Shown here piece by piece: positions 1 through 8,330 of a DNA stretch of 39,557 bases. The stretch lies in contig CALLAA010000259.1 of the NCBI GenBank assembly GCA_938002955.1, positions 1-39,557 on the forward strand, read 5' to 3'. The DNA comes from an uncultured Acidimicrobiales bacterium. Lineage in GTDB: Bacteria; Actinomycetota; Acidimicrobiia; Acidimicrobiales; SHLQ01. Below the pieces are notes generated by a model. The model was not told where the DNA came from and did not search any database. It saw only the letters and a list, made by a program, of their open reading frames with translations. The translations under genes were made by a program, and so were the position numbers. Each line of letters starts with the position of its first letter. Within the stretch, counting starts at the first letter, position 1.

Positions 1-519
1 ATACGCGACGCACTCGACGGAGCTGGCCACGAACTCACCGCCATCTTGGCCTACGCAGCAAAATACGCGTCGAGCTTCTACGGCCCGTTCCGAGACGCCG
101 TCGACGTAACGATCGCCGATGGCGGAGATCGCAAGGGCTACCAACAAGATCCCCGCAACGGGCGCGAGGCCATGGACGAGATCCGCCAAGATCTCGGCGA
201 AGGTGCCGACATGATCATGGTCAAGCCCGCCATCCCGTATCTCGACATCATCTTGCGAGCACGCCTCGAAACCGACGCCCCAATCGCCGCCTACCACGTA
301 TCGGGCGAATACGCGATGCTCAAAGCCGCCGAAGCCAATGGGTGGATCGACGGTCAAGCCGCAGCGCTCGAATCGTTGATCTCCATCAAGCGAGCCGGCG
401 CCGACCTGATCCTCACCTACCTGGCCCGCAGCATCGCCGAATCCCTTCACGGCTTACGCCCCGCTTTGCCCGCGCCGCCCAAGGCCATCGACCCACCTAC
501 CCCAGAGCTCGAACCATGA
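1..519 (+). CDS. hemB: Porphobilinogen synthase (delta-aminolevulinic acid dehydratase), 3' part
   Basis: The gene is cut by the left edge and read in frame from base 1; 172 residues and the stop are present. HemB condenses two 5-aminolevulinates into porphobilinogen in the cytosol. Visible family signatures are the segment AKYASSFYGPFRDA, whose Lys is the first Schiff-base lysine, and MIMVKPAIPYLDII, whose Lys is the second; they lie 54 residues apart, close to the family spacing. The C-terminus carries a short Pro/Ala-rich tail beyond the usual end. Its TGA overlaps the ATG of hemL by four bases, so the two heme genes are probably translationally coupled. Identity is secure; only the length is unknown. 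Confidence 0.95.
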   Translation: MRDALDGAGHELTAILAYAAKYASSFYGPFRDAVDVTIADGGDRKGYQQDPRNGREAMDEIRQDLGEGADMIMVKPAIPYLDIILRARLETDAPIAAYHVSGEYAMLKAAEANGWIDGQAAALESLISIKRAGADLILTYLARSIAESLHGLRPALPAPPKAIDPPTPELEP

Positions 520-1778
520 ACCACACCAATGAGTCCCTCTTCGAACGAGGCAAGCTCGTTATGCCAGGAGGCGTGAACTCGCCCGTTCGCTCCTTCCGCA
601 GTGTCGGCGGAACGCCGTACTTCGTGGCGAGCGGCGAGGGACCCTACATCACCGACGTCGAAGGCAAGACCTACATCGACTTCGTCCAGAGCTACGGCCC
701 CGGAATCCTCGGGCACGCCCATCCAAAGGTCATCGAGGCAATCACCAAGGCCGCGAGCGCCGGCACGAGCTACGGCGCACCAACACTTGGCGAGGTTGAA
801 CTCGCCGAAGAGATTGCGCGCCGTATCCCGGGCATGGAAATGATGCGCATGACATCGTCGGGGACCGAGGCCGCAATGTCGGCAATCCGTTTGGCCCGCG
901 GTGCGACCGGCCGAAACACGATCATCAAGTTTGCCGGGTGCTACCACGGCCACACCGACTCGCTGCTCGTCGCCGGTGGCAGCGGCGTTGCGAACCAAGG
1001 TCTCGCGGGAAGCGATGGCGTGCCCGACGGAGCCGTGGCCGACACGATCGTTGCGCCGTTCAACGTCATCCCCGAGATCGACGAAACCATCGCTGTCGTA
1101 GCGGTCGAACCCGTTGCGGCAAACATGGGCCTCGTACCTCCGAGCGAAGGCTTCCTAACGGGCCTTCGAGACGCCTGCGACAAGGCCGGCGCCATGTTGC
1201 TGTTCGACGAGGTCATCACCGGGTTCCGGCTCGCCCACGGAGGCGCCACCGAATGGTTCGGCGTACAACCAGACGTTTGGGCATTCGGCAAAGTCATCGG
1301 CGGAGGGCTTCCCGTTGGGCTCTACGGCGGCAGCCGCGAAGTCATGGCACATATCTCGCCGCTCGGCGGGGTGTATCAGGGCGGCACGCTGTCGGGTAAC
1401 CCGCTCGCCACCGCTGCTGGCCTGGCGACCCTCGAGGTCCTCGATCGTGACGCCTACGTCGAGCTCGAGCGGATTGCGAATCGGCTCGCAACCGGCATGC
1501 GCTCCGCGTTCGCCGACGCTGGAGTGGAAGCAATCGTGCCGACCGTCGGCCCGATCGTTGGTCTGTTCTTTGGTACCGACGCGCCGACGAACTTTGACGA
1601 GGTCAAGGTCTTGGCGGAGAACGGTGTGTACCAGAAGTTCTTCCACGAGTGCCTACGCCGTGGTGTAGCGCTCGCGCCTGGCCCGTACGAGATCCTGTTT
1701 CCCGGTCTTGCCCACACCGATGCGGTCATCGACGAAGCCGTTGCCGTCATGGCCGAGGCCGCAGGCGCAATCGCCTAA
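516..1778 (+). CDS. hemL: Glutamate-1-semialdehyde 2,1-aminomutase
   Basis: 420 residues, the usual family length. It converts glutamate-1-semialdehyde to 5-aminolevulinate using PLP, in the C5 route of heme synthesis, and so supplies the substrate of HemB encoded just upstream. The ATG at 516 (ATGA overlap with hemB) is preferred over upstream in-frame starts because it gives the canonical N-terminus with LFERGKLVMPGGVNSPVRSF. Also visible: the PLP phosphate region SSGTEAAMSAIRLAR, the LLFDEVITGFR aspartate motif, and AFGKVIGGGLPVG, whose Lys (about residue 259) should form the internal aldimine. No anomalies are seen. Heme demand from the cytochrome genes downstream makes the neighbourhood sensible. 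Confidence 0.97.
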   Translation: MNHTNESLFERGKLVMPGGVNSPVRSFRSVGGTPYFVASGEGPYITDVEGKTYIDFVQSYGPGILGHAHPKVIEAITKAASAGTSYGAPTLGEVELAEEIARRIPGMEMMRMTSSGTEAAMSAIRLARGATGRNTIIKFAGCYHGHTDSLLVAGGSGVANQGLAGSDGVPDGAVADTIVAPFNVIPEIDETIAVVAVEPVAANMGLVPPSEGFLTGLRDACDKAGAMLLFDEVITGFRLAHGGATEWFGVQPDVWAFGKVIGGGLPVGLYGGSREVMAHISPLGGVYQGGTLSGNPLATAAGLATLEVLDRDAYVELERIANRLATGMRSAFADAGVEAIVPTVGPIVGLFFGTDAPTNFDEVKVLAENGVYQKFFHECLRRGVALAPGPYEILFPGLAHTDAVIDEAVAVMAEAAGAIA

Positions 1779-1825
1779 GAGTTCACCAACGTCGAGCCCG
1801 GACTCACTCGGCGCGACATTTGACC

Positions 1826-1837
1826 GATACTGGACCC
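1826..1837 (+). promoter_or_regulatory. Possible -10 element for a leaderless M16 protease mRNA
   Basis: GATACT at 1826-1831 lies six bases before the ATG at 1838, the normal distance from a -10 box to a transcription start. No Shine-Dalgarno sequence precedes that ATG. This fits a leaderless transcript, common in actinobacteria, but no convincing -35 is present and the match is short. Confidence 0.3.
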
Positions 1838-4819
1838 ATGGTGGACCGGTCGAAAACACACATCTCGCAGCCCGACGAACGGACTGGGAGGGGTGGACGT
1901 GTCACGACCGCTCGCCTACTGGCCGCCCTTGTAGTCGCAGCACTCTTCGCAACAGCCTGCACCCCAGATGAACCAGGCGGGGCCGTCGATGCCGCAACCA
2001 CGACGGTCGCCGAAACGTCTGGCGAGACCACGACGACAGCATCGACGGGAGACGCCGAGCCTTCGACGCCCCAGACCCGAGCGCAGGACTACTCCTTCAC
2101 CGAACCCGTGCCCGACACGACACCGCTACCGATCTCCGACGAGATCCGGATCGGGGTCCTCGACAACGGACTCACCTACTACGTTCGGTCGAACGACAGC
2201 CCCGGCAGTTCGGTGTCCATGCGTCTCGCCGTCAACGCCGGCGGCGTCGAAGAGGATCCGCGCGGTAGTGGAGCCGCACACTTTCTTGAACACATGATGT
2301 TCAACGGCACCGAGAAGTACCCGGGCAACAGCCTCGACGCCGCGCTACGCCGCATCGGCGCGGAAATCGGCCCCGACTTCAACGCATACACAAGCGACAG
2401 CGAGACGGTCTACCAGATCGAGGTCGCCGACCAAGGCGACAACGTCGACGTCGCGTTCGAAGTGCTCGCCCAATGGGCGTCGGCCGCAACGATCGACCCC
2501 GAAGAGGTGCGTCGCGAAGCGCCGATCGTTCGTGAAGAACTCCGTCTCCGAGACGAGAGCGGGCAGGGGATCATCGGGGTCGCGTTCGAACAGGCCTACT
2601 ACCTCCAGACGCCGTTCGAAGGTGTCAACGTGTCCGGTACCGCCGAGTCGGTTAATGCAATCACCGCCGAGGATCTACGGGAGTACTACGACACGTGGTA
2701 CCGGCCAGACAACATGGCCGTCATAGCGGTCGGAGACCGCAGCCTCGACGAGCTCGAGGCATCGATCGTTGCAGAGTTCGCAGGCATCGAAGCGCGCGGA
2801 GAAATCCGGGAAGCACCAGACACCACGGTGACAACCTTGCGTTCCGAGCCGTACATCGAAACGGTGATCGAACCCAGCTACGGCGACTCGTTCATCAGCG
2901 TCGACATTCCCGTGAAGTCGTGGGATCTCAGCACACGCGGCGGAAACGAACTACGACTCACCGAGTTTGTGCTGGGTCAGATGATCAACAACCGACTCAA
3001 CGAAGGTGTCGCCTCGGGTCGTCTTGATCTTCGTCGAGCTGGCGGAGGCTGGTTTGGGTGGAATCGCGACCTGGCCTACATGGGATTCAACGTCGATGCC
3101 GACGACCTCGAAGTAGGCACCGAGGTCTTTATGACCGAACTTCAAGGCAGCATCCAGAACCCATTCACCCAGGCCGAACTCGATCGGGCGGTCGAAGCTG
3201 TCCGTGCTGCTCAAGATGAACGGCTCGCCCAATTCGGAACAACCCAGGACCGCGATTTCGCAAACGATCTCGTCGGCCACTTCATTGGCGGAGCGGACCT
3301 TCAGTCCATCGACGATAGCTACGACCTGGCGGTCGACCTGCTCACCGGGCTCGATCTCGACGCGGTGAACAACCACTACGGCTGGATGATGACCTCGGCC
3401 GCGCCGATCGTGATCATCGTCGGTCCAGACGCCGAGCGCGTCGGCGACGTCGAGAACCATCGAGCCGGCGTCGAACGGGCCGCTCTCGCCACGGTCGAGT
3501 CGTTCAACGACGACATCGAGGAGATCGACGAACTCATCGCAGCTCCCGAACCGGTTCGCGAAACCGACCAGCGCGACCTCGACAAAAACGAAGGCGTCGA
3601 GCTCGTCTTTGCCAACGGCACCCGGGTGCTGTTCTCGCCGTCGACGATCTCGGAGGGTCAGGTTTCTGTCGTGTCGGAGTCGCCCGGAGGACGAGTCCTG
3701 CTCGGCGCTACAGATGGTGCGGTCGCAAACACCGCGGTGGCAACGGTGTCGGCCAGCGGCGTCGGTCCGTGGGACCAGATTCAGGTTCGCCGTTACCTCG
3801 CCGATCAGGATGTGTCGTTCTCGCCGTATCTCGCCGACTTCAGCGAAGGGTTCTCCGGTGGGGCATCGACCGACGATCTCGAGACCTTCTTTCAGCTCAT
3901 GCACATGTCGATCCTCGAGCCGCGAATCGACGACGTCCCGTTCCGTCAGCAGGTCGAGTTCGCTCGCGACCGGACCGAGCAGGTCGGTTTGAACTCCGCA
4001 ACCGCAGCGCAGGTCGCCGTGTCCGACGCTCGGACTGGGGGCGGACCGCTCGTCGCAGCCCCAACGTTGCGCGAATTGGACGACCTCACCCCCGATGACG
4101 CGCAACGTATCTGGGACGACCGCTTCGGGTCGATGGACGACCACGTGATCGTGGTGGTGGGCGATGTCGACGAAGACACCGTGATCGAGCTCGCACGAAC
4201 CTGGATTGGGTCGCTGCCAAATGCTCGCGCTGGCGAGGAGCCACGACAACCACCCCTGCCCGGTGTCGTGATCGAGCGTCTCGCCGTTGGATCGGGTACC
4301 TCTGGCGGTTCGTACCGCCTACTTCACGTGTCGTCCTGGGGTGACGAGACCATTGCGAGCCGAGTGCTCGCCGAGGTCACAACCCGCATCTTGAACGACA
4401 GGATCTTCACGGTCATTCGCGAGGAGCTCGGTGCCACCTATGGCGGAAACGCCCGCATCGAGTTCAGTGAGCCTGGCGACGGCATTGAGCTGTTGGTATC
4501 GATCGACGGCGATCCCGCTCGTATCGACGAGATTGCGGACACTGTGTCGAGCGAACTCGCTGAGCTCCGACAGGGCGCTGTCAGCAACGACGACTTCGCA
4601 GAGGCCGTTGCGGTACTCGAGTCTGAGTACGGCTTCATCAACAACGGCTACATCATTGGATCGTTGTTCGACGAGGCATACCGGCCAGCCGCAGAGGTGA
4701 TGGATCGCCGCTCGGAGTTCTCGGCCCTACAGAACGTAACCAAGACCGACGTCACCAAGTTCTTGTTCGCCATCACCCAAGGCACCGACGTCATCGATGT
4801 CCGTAACGTGCCCGGATAG
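1838..4819 (+). CDS. M16-family zinc metallopeptidase, predicted lipoprotein
   Basis: 993 residues. The N-terminus has a basic stretch, a hydrophobic segment (about 26-40) and a lipobox-like end at Cys41, followed by a Thr/Ser-rich linker, so the protein is probably lipid-anchored outside the membrane. The inverted zinc motif HFLEH is at 148-152, and Glu227 in REAPIV is the likely third ligand. The second half is a further M16-like repeat without HxxEH but with the Arg/Tyr substrate-binding pair in REELGATYG (R861, Y868). This two-repeat arrangement is that of PqqL-like zinc proteases, which degrade peptides. ATG 1838 was chosen because upstream sequence in the same frame overlaps hemL and shows no protein-like character. 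The substrate is unknown. The gene converges on the DUF2752 gene with a 4-bp gap. Confidence 0.9.
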   Translation: MVDRSKTHISQPDERTGRGGRVTTARLLAALVVAALFATACTPDEPGGAVDAATTTVAETSGETTTTASTGDAEPSTPQTRAQDYSFTEPVPDTTPLPISDEIRIGVLDNGLTYYVRSNDSPGSSVSMRLAVNAGGVEEDPRGSGAAHFLEHMMFNGTEKYPGNSLDAALRRIGAEIGPDFNAYTSDSETVYQIEVADQGDNVDVAFEVLAQWASAATIDPEEVRREAPIVREELRLRDESGQGIIGVAFEQAYYLQTPFEGVNVSGTAESVNAITAEDLREYYDTWYRPDNMAVIAVGDRSLDELEASIVAEFAGIEARGEIREAPDTTVTTLRSEPYIETVIEPSYGDSFISVDIPVKSWDLSTRGGNELRLTEFVLGQMINNRLNEGVASGRLDLRRAGGGWFGWNRDLAYMGFNVDADDLEVGTEVFMTELQGSIQNPFTQAELDRAVEAVRAAQDERLAQFGTTQDRDFANDLVGHFIGGADLQSIDDSYDLAVDLLTGLDLDAVNNHYGWMMTSAAPIVIIVGPDAERVGDVENHRAGVERAALATVESFNDDIEEIDELIAAPEPVRETDQRDLDKNEGVELVFANGTRVLFSPSTISEGQVSVVSESPGGRVLLGATDGAVANTAVATVSASGVGPWDQIQVRRYLADQDVSFSPYLADFSEGFSGGASTDDLETFFQLMHMSILEPRIDDVPFRQQVEFARDRTEQVGLNSATAAQVAVSDARTGGGPLVAAPTLRELDDLTPDDAQRIWDDRFGSMDDHVIVVVGDVDEDTVIELARTWIGSLPNARAGEEPRQPPLPGVVIERLAVGSGTSGGSYRLLHVSSWGDETIASRVLAEVTTRILNDRIFTVIREELGATYGGNARIEFSEPGDGIELLVSIDGDPARIDEIADTVSSELAELRQGAVSNDDFAEAVAVLESEYGFINNGYIIGSLFDEAYRPAAEVMDRRSEFSALQNVTKTDVTKFLFAITQGTDVIDVRNVPG

Positions 4820-4823
4820 CGAA

Positions 4824-5318
4824 CTACGTGAACGGCAGGGGAATCGTGCCGACGGAAAGTCGGATGGCCCACAGAACAACAGCGATCGCCAGGTTGATCT
4901 TGGCCACCTTGTAGTCGTTGGATCGCCACCACGCTTGTGCTTTGTCGGGCATCACCAGGAAGAAGCCACTGATCACGATCGCTTGTGCGAGCACGAGCAA
5001 CATCCACGGGTTCAGCACCAGTGAGCCACGGAGGTCGCCGTGCATGACGGCCTTGAGCGCACGTGTACAGCCGCAGCCCGGGCACCAGCCTCCAGTGGCG
5101 AGGCGGTAGGGGCACAGCACCTGGCCCTCCTCGGCGGAGATTTCGGTGAGCGCGGCCGCAGCACAGGTACCGATGAGCACCGTGGCCGGAACGACGCGCT
5201 TCCAGCCGAGTGACTTGGCGGCGTGATGTGTTGGGACGACCGATGATGCGTTGCCCTCGCCCCGCACAGGCTCGATCCACTGGGATCGAACTTCGGGGGC
5301 GGTGAGCTTCACGTGCAT
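4824..5318 (-). CDS. DUF2752 family small membrane protein
   Basis: 164 residues. The signature CPYRLATGGWCPGCGCTRA is at 69-87, with Cys69, Cys79, Cys82 and Cys84, matching the CP(F/Y)R..TG..CPGCG.TRA core of DUF2752 proteins. Predicted membrane segments lie at about 42-60, 103-123 and 141-157. The function of the family is not established; the cysteine-rich core may bind metal or be redox-active (inference). The start is an ATG 12 bases downstream of the cytochrome c stop, so the gene is probably co-transcribed with that cytochrome. The last codon is four bases from the end of the convergent M16 gene. Confidence 0.85.
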   Translation of the reverse strand: MHVKLTAPEVRSQWIEPVRGEGNASSVVPTHHAAKSLGWKRVVPATVLIGTCAAAALTEISAEEGQVLCPYRLATGGWCPGCGCTRALKAVMHGDLRGSLVLNPWMLLVLAQAIVISGFFLVMPDKAQAWWRSNDYKVAKINLAIAVVLWAIRLSVGTIPLPFT

Positions 5319-5330
5319 CGTGACCGAAGA

Positions 5331-6167
5331 TTAGCCCTCGTCGGCGATGAGTGCTGCCCGAGCGGGTTCAAGGTAGGCGGCAACGTCGGCTGCGGTCAGT
5401 GTGGCCGCGTCACGTACGTCGTGGATGCTGAGCTCAGATCCTGCGAGGATTTCCTCGAGTTCGCCGGTTTCGAGCATGAGGTTCATCTGCTCGGCGAGGA
5501 GGAGTTCGCGCTCGGCGGCTTCCTCGTTTGGCTCGAGCTGGGTGCGCTCGTACAACGTGACTGCGAGGAGCTCTTCCATGTCGAGCTCGTTCGATGCGCC
5601 GAGACCAAAGCCGGGCATCTGGCCAGCGACGGCTCGTGGGCGAGGAGAGTCGGCCGAGGAGTAGTTGTTACCGGTTCCAACGATTGCCGAACCCTGCGCA
5701 ATCCAAACGACCTGGTCCTCGATCGAGGTGAACGTGACGTGGACTTCGCCATCGGAGAGAGCCGGACCGATACCGCCGCCGCCTTCGGCGCCGTGGCAGC
5801 CCGAACAGCCAGCTTCGACATAGAGGTGTTCGCCCTCGCCCAGTAGTCCGGTGAGGCCCTGGGGGACACGCTCGAGCGTGCCGACGTACATCGCTGCCCA
5901 AACCGGAAGGGTGAGCAGGACCGGGATGATCCAGTACGGCATCTTCTTGCGAGCTTCGTACGCCTCCACGTAGGGGGCGACCCGAACAGGTTCGGGCTCA
6001 GGGGCGACCTCGGGAACCGGGGCTGCTGCGGCAACCGGTGCTGCTGCGGCGGCTGGCTCGACGGCGGTTCCTGGTTCGGCTGCTGCATCAGCGGCGGGGG
6101 CTTCTCCAGAAAGGGCTGCCTTGCGCTCCTTTGAGCGCTTCAACAGATGTTCAGGGATTTCGGTCAA
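5331..6167 (-). CDS. Membrane-anchored mono-heme cytochrome c
   Basis: 278 residues with a TTG start, chosen because GGAGAGG lies just upstream and because the resulting N-terminus MTEIPEHLLKRSKERK closely resembles that of the subunit IV gene at 8331. Residues 20-65 are an Ala/Pro/Glu-rich linker, presumably cytoplasmic. EARKK then precedes one membrane helix (about 77-96), and the heme domain follows outside, with CSGCH at 121-125 and a likely axial Met184 in GQMPGFG. An acidic helical C-terminal tail follows. Divergent transcription from the bc-type operon suggests it is an electron-carrying partner or subunit of that complex. Cytochrome c identity is firm; the partnership is inferred. Confidence 0.9.
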   Translation of the reverse strand: MTEIPEHLLKRSKERKAALSGEAPAADAAAEPGTAVEPAAAAAPVAAAAPVPEVAPEPEPVRVAPYVEAYEARKKMPYWIIPVLLTLPVWAAMYVGTLERVPQGLTGLLGEGEHLYVEAGCSGCHGAEGGGGIGPALSDGEVHVTFTSIEDQVVWIAQGSAIVGTGNNYSSADSPRPRAVAGQMPGFGLGASNELDMEELLAVTLYERTQLEPNEEAAERELLLAEQMNLMLETGELEEILAGSELSIHDVRDAATLTAADVAAYLEPARAALIADEG

Positions 6168-6171
6168 GGGA

Positions 6172-6179
6172 CCCTCTCC
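6172..6179 (-). promoter_or_regulatory. Shine-Dalgarno deciding the TTG start of cytochrome c
   Basis: On the minus strand GGAGAGGG is followed by four bases and then TTG at 6167-6165. The strong ribosome site supports this unusual start codon. Confidence 0.7.
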
Positions 6180-6198
6180 TCAGTAAGTGCCGAGACGG

Positions 6199-6227
6199 TA
6201 ATAATTTGCGCACCCATTGGAATGCAA
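6199..6227 (-). promoter_or_regulatory. Candidate sigma70-type promoter of the cytochrome c gene
   Basis: Read leftward: TTGCAT (6227-6222), a 17-base spacer, then TTATTA (6204-6199). The predicted transcription start near 6192 would give a short leader containing the GGAGAGG ribosome site. Confidence 0.4.
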
Positions 6228-6294
6228 TGCGTAGCGCGTAGATCAACGGTGAAGCGTACGCCGAGTTTGGGCGTCTGCGGTGCCGAAGTTTCCA

Positions 6295-6306
6295 CGATAG
6301 CTATCG
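6295..6306. promoter_or_regulatory. Perfect 12-bp palindrome, candidate operator
   Basis: CGATAGCTATCG is self-complementary and sits in the divergent regulatory region, about 90-100 bases upstream of the predicted leftward promoter. The binding protein is unknown. Confidence 0.35.
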
Positions 6307-6475
6307 CGTGGATCGTAGGAGGGGACGGTCCACGGCAACCAACCCAGGAGCCGCTTTCGGAGCGACTATTGTCACGCCCGACCGAATGTGGAGAGGAATA
6401 AATTCGCGTGATAAACCCTCGGTCGAGACCAGGGATTGGCCACTGCTGCCCCCTACACTTGTGATTACGTTCACG

Positions 6476-6490
6476 AGCGGTTGCACCGCT
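6476..6490. promoter_or_regulatory. Inverted repeat AGCGGT-TGC-ACCGCT, candidate operator
   Basis: Perfect 6-bp arms around a 3-base centre, 85 bases before the first gene of the bc-type operon. It could be a regulator site or a small mRNA hairpin. Confidence 0.35.
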
Positions 6491-6575
6491 ACTGCTCAAG
6501 AACATGCGAGACTCTGTTTTATCCACGTAATTCCGCCCTCGAGGAGAGCACGACCAAACATGGCTGAGGTTCAAC

Positions 6576-7064
6576 ATGGTTGAGTTCATTGTTTCCCTAA
6601 TTGTCACCGCGCTGTTGCTTGCCGTTTACCACTGGTACGACAAGGTGGCTCCAGCCGACAAGAAGATGACCTGGGGCGAAGCAATGATCGCCTCTGTCTA
6701 TGTCTTCACCGTCTTCTTCTGGGTCTACGGCGTTGTGCCCCACTACTGGCTCGAGTGGGCCGACAAGGGCTTGGGCTGGCGTGCAGATGTCCTGCTCGAA
6801 GGGCCGCACATCCCGCTCATCTCGAACGAAGGCACCGGCGTCATCGCCGCCACCGTCGACGGTGGCAAGTTCTTCCCATTCCGTATCCCGTACCTGATCT
6901 TGCGTGACATCATCGCCGTACTGATCCACGTGGTCTTCCTCGGCGCCAACATCTGGTACTGGAACCACTGGCAGACCCGTGCTGCACGTGCAACCGCACA
7001 AGAGCAGGCGACCGAAGCACCGTCAGAGTTTGGACGTCCGCTTATTCGACAGGGAGCGCGATAA
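6576..7064 (+). CDS. Small membrane protein of unknown function, first gene of the bc-type operon
   Basis: 162 residues with predicted membrane helices at about 3-20, 35-55 and 108-128. Aromatic and histidine residues cluster at helix ends (HWY at 19-21, PHYW at 55-58, WYWNHW at 127-132), as in proteins near quinone or heme sites, but no known cofactor motif is present. I do not recognise the family. GAGG precedes the ATG at a good distance; another ATG 16 bases upstream is out of frame. The stop is directly followed by the GTG of the ferredoxin gene, so the two are translated together. Its place at the head of the operon suggests an accessory or anchoring subunit of the complex (inference). 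Confidence 0.75.
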   Translation: MVEFIVSLIVTALLLAVYHWYDKVAPADKKMTWGEAMIASVYVFTVFFWVYGVVPHYWLEWADKGLGWRADVLLEGPHIPLISNEGTGVIAATVDGGKFFPFRIPYLILRDIIAVLIHVVFLGANIWYWNHWQTRAARATAQEQATEAPSEFGRPLIRQGAR

Positions 7065-7481
7065 GTGTCGGTCACCGACGCAAACCCGCCGATGCCCGAA
7101 TTTCGGGACGATTACGTGCTGCAGGAAGTCGACGCAGCATGGCTTTCGGCTGCCGTTAAGCCAAAGCAGTTCATTCACATCGATCAGTCCGAGTGCATCA
7201 TGTGCGAGGGCTGTGTCGATATTTGTCCGTGGAAGTGCATCCACATGGTGTCGCCGAGCGCTATCGACGAAGCCATCGGCACCGAACAGCCCGGCCTCGA
7301 TCCGTCGGACAACGTCATCTTCACCATCGACGACGATGTGTGCACACGCTGTGCGCTCTGCGTCGATCGATGCCCAACCGGTGTGATCATCCTCGGAAAG
7401 ATCAGCGACCCTGATCCAGACGGCGATTACCACCAACGCACGAACACCCATGGGTACGGCTACGGCATGCGCCTCGGCTAG
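7065..7481 (+). CDS. 2x[4Fe-4S] ferredoxin-like protein of the bc-type operon
   Basis: 138 residues with two classic four-Cys motifs: CIMCEGCVDICP (C44, C47, C50, C54) and CTRCALCVDRCP (C93, C96, C99, C103), plus an extra C58. About 38 residues separate the clusters, longer than in minimal bacterial ferredoxins. The N-terminal 35 residues and the Tyr/Gly-rich tail are outside the ferredoxin fold. There is no signal peptide or helix, so it should lie on the cytoplasmic side, probably docked to membrane partners. The GTG start abuts the preceding stop, with AGGGAG as ribosome site. Fe-S binding is very likely; its partner and direction of electron flow are unknown. Confidence 0.9.
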   Translation: MSVTDANPPMPEFRDDYVLQEVDAAWLSAAVKPKQFIHIDQSECIMCEGCVDICPWKCIHMVSPSAIDEAIGTEQPGLDPSDNVIFTIDDDVCTRCALCVDRCPTGVIILGKISDPDPDGDYHQRTNTHGYGYGMRLG

Positions 7482-7532
7482 TCCCAGAACCATTTACTTC
7501 CACTCAACGCAGAGAATTTCAGGAGCAACCAC

Positions 7533-8315
7533 GTGGCAAAGAACAAGCTGCCGGTTTCGCAACAACTCCAAAAGAAGACCAACGAACTGGTCGATGCAAC
7601 TCAAGGCTCACAAGCCTGGAGTTCGATCTTCCGTCCAGGTTCGATCTTCCGCAAGGGGTACAGCGATAGCCCTCGTAACCGTTCATACGTGATCATGAAC
7701 TCGGTGCTGTACCACTTGCACCCGGTGAAGGTGAAGCGTCACGCGGTCAAGGTCAGCTACACGCTGTGCCTGGGCGGCATCAGTTTCTTCACCTTCATTC
7801 TCTTGACGGTCACCGGCATCTTCTTGATGTTCTTCTACCGCCCAACGGCCGCCCAAGCGTGGGACGACATTTACCAGCTCCAGTCAGCGGTGACGTTTGG
7901 TTTGCTCGTTCGCAACATGCACCGCTGGGCCGCTCACCTCATGGTGTTGTCGGTGTTCTTGCACATGGCCCGCGTGTTCTACCACGGCGCATATAAGGCG
8001 CCACGCGAATTCAACTGGGTGATCGGCGTTATGTTGCTGCAGTTCACCCTGTTGCTGTCGTTCACCGGCTACCTGCTGCCATGGGATCAGCTCGCTCTCT
8101 GGGCGGTGACCGTGGGTACGAACATGATGGGTTACACCCCAGTGTTCGGTGCTCAGGTTCGCTTCGTGCTTCTCGGCGGCGTCGAAATTGGCACAACCAC
8201 ATTGCTGCGTTGGTATGTGCTCCACGTGCTCTTCTTGCCCTTTGTCACTGTCATATTTATGGCCATTCACTTCTGGAGAGTCCGCAAAGACGGCGGAATC
8301 TCCGGACCGCTGTAG
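7533..8315 (+). CDS. qcrB: Cytochrome b6-like subunit of a quinol:cytochrome c oxidoreductase
   Basis: 260 residues, the four-helix N-terminal half of cytochrome b in the split b6/subunit IV arrangement. Heme b ligands are His130/His144 in the second helix (14 apart) and His231/His246 in the fourth (15 apart); the 15 spacing is the b6-type hallmark. CLGGIS at 79-84 resembles the b6 segment that carries the Cys holding a covalent extra heme, so C79 may do the same. It oxidises quinol, presumably menaquinol, inside the membrane. The GTG start at 7533 has AGGAGC upstream. A roughly 70-residue basic region precedes the first helix. Confidence 0.95.
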   Translation: MAKNKLPVSQQLQKKTNELVDATQGSQAWSSIFRPGSIFRKGYSDSPRNRSYVIMNSVLYHLHPVKVKRHAVKVSYTLCLGGISFFTFILLTVTGIFLMFFYRPTAAQAWDDIYQLQSAVTFGLLVRNMHRWAAHLMVLSVFLHMARVFYHGAYKAPREFNWVIGVMLLQFTLLLSFTGYLLPWDQLALWAVTVGTNMMGYTPVFGAQVRFVLLGGVEIGTTTLLRWYVLHVLFLPFVTVIFMAIHFWRVRKDGGISGPL

Positions 8316-8330
8316 GAAGGAACGAAGCAA

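Larger units (their letters stand above)
6168..6575. promoter_or_regulatory. Divergent intergenic region between cytochrome c and the bc operon
   Basis: 408 bases without a credible gene, lying between the leftward cytochrome c gene and the rightward bc-type operon. It should hold promoters for both. Visible elements are a candidate leftward promoter near 6199-6227, a perfect 12-bp palindrome at 6295-6306, the interrupted palindrome GGTC-GA-GACC at 6421-6430, and an inverted repeat at 6476-6490. Short reading frames crossing it have no ribosome site and no recognisable protein character. I could not pick a convincing -10/-35 pair for the rightward operon. Confidence 0.65.

Noticed and set aside
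2951-4249. Long open frame on the minus strand opposite the M16 gene
   Set aside because: It mirrors a clear protease gene in GC-rich DNA, has an Arg/His/Asp-rich composition typical of antisense frames, and shows no domain.
6560-6562. ATG at 6560 as start of the first bc-operon gene
   Set aside because: It is out of frame with the 162-residue protein; the ATG at 6576 has its own GAGG.
6164-6607. Open frames in the divergent region on both strands (also 6308-6583 on the plus strand)
   Set aside because: No ribosome sites, odd composition, and they overlap real gene starts and promoter-like elements.
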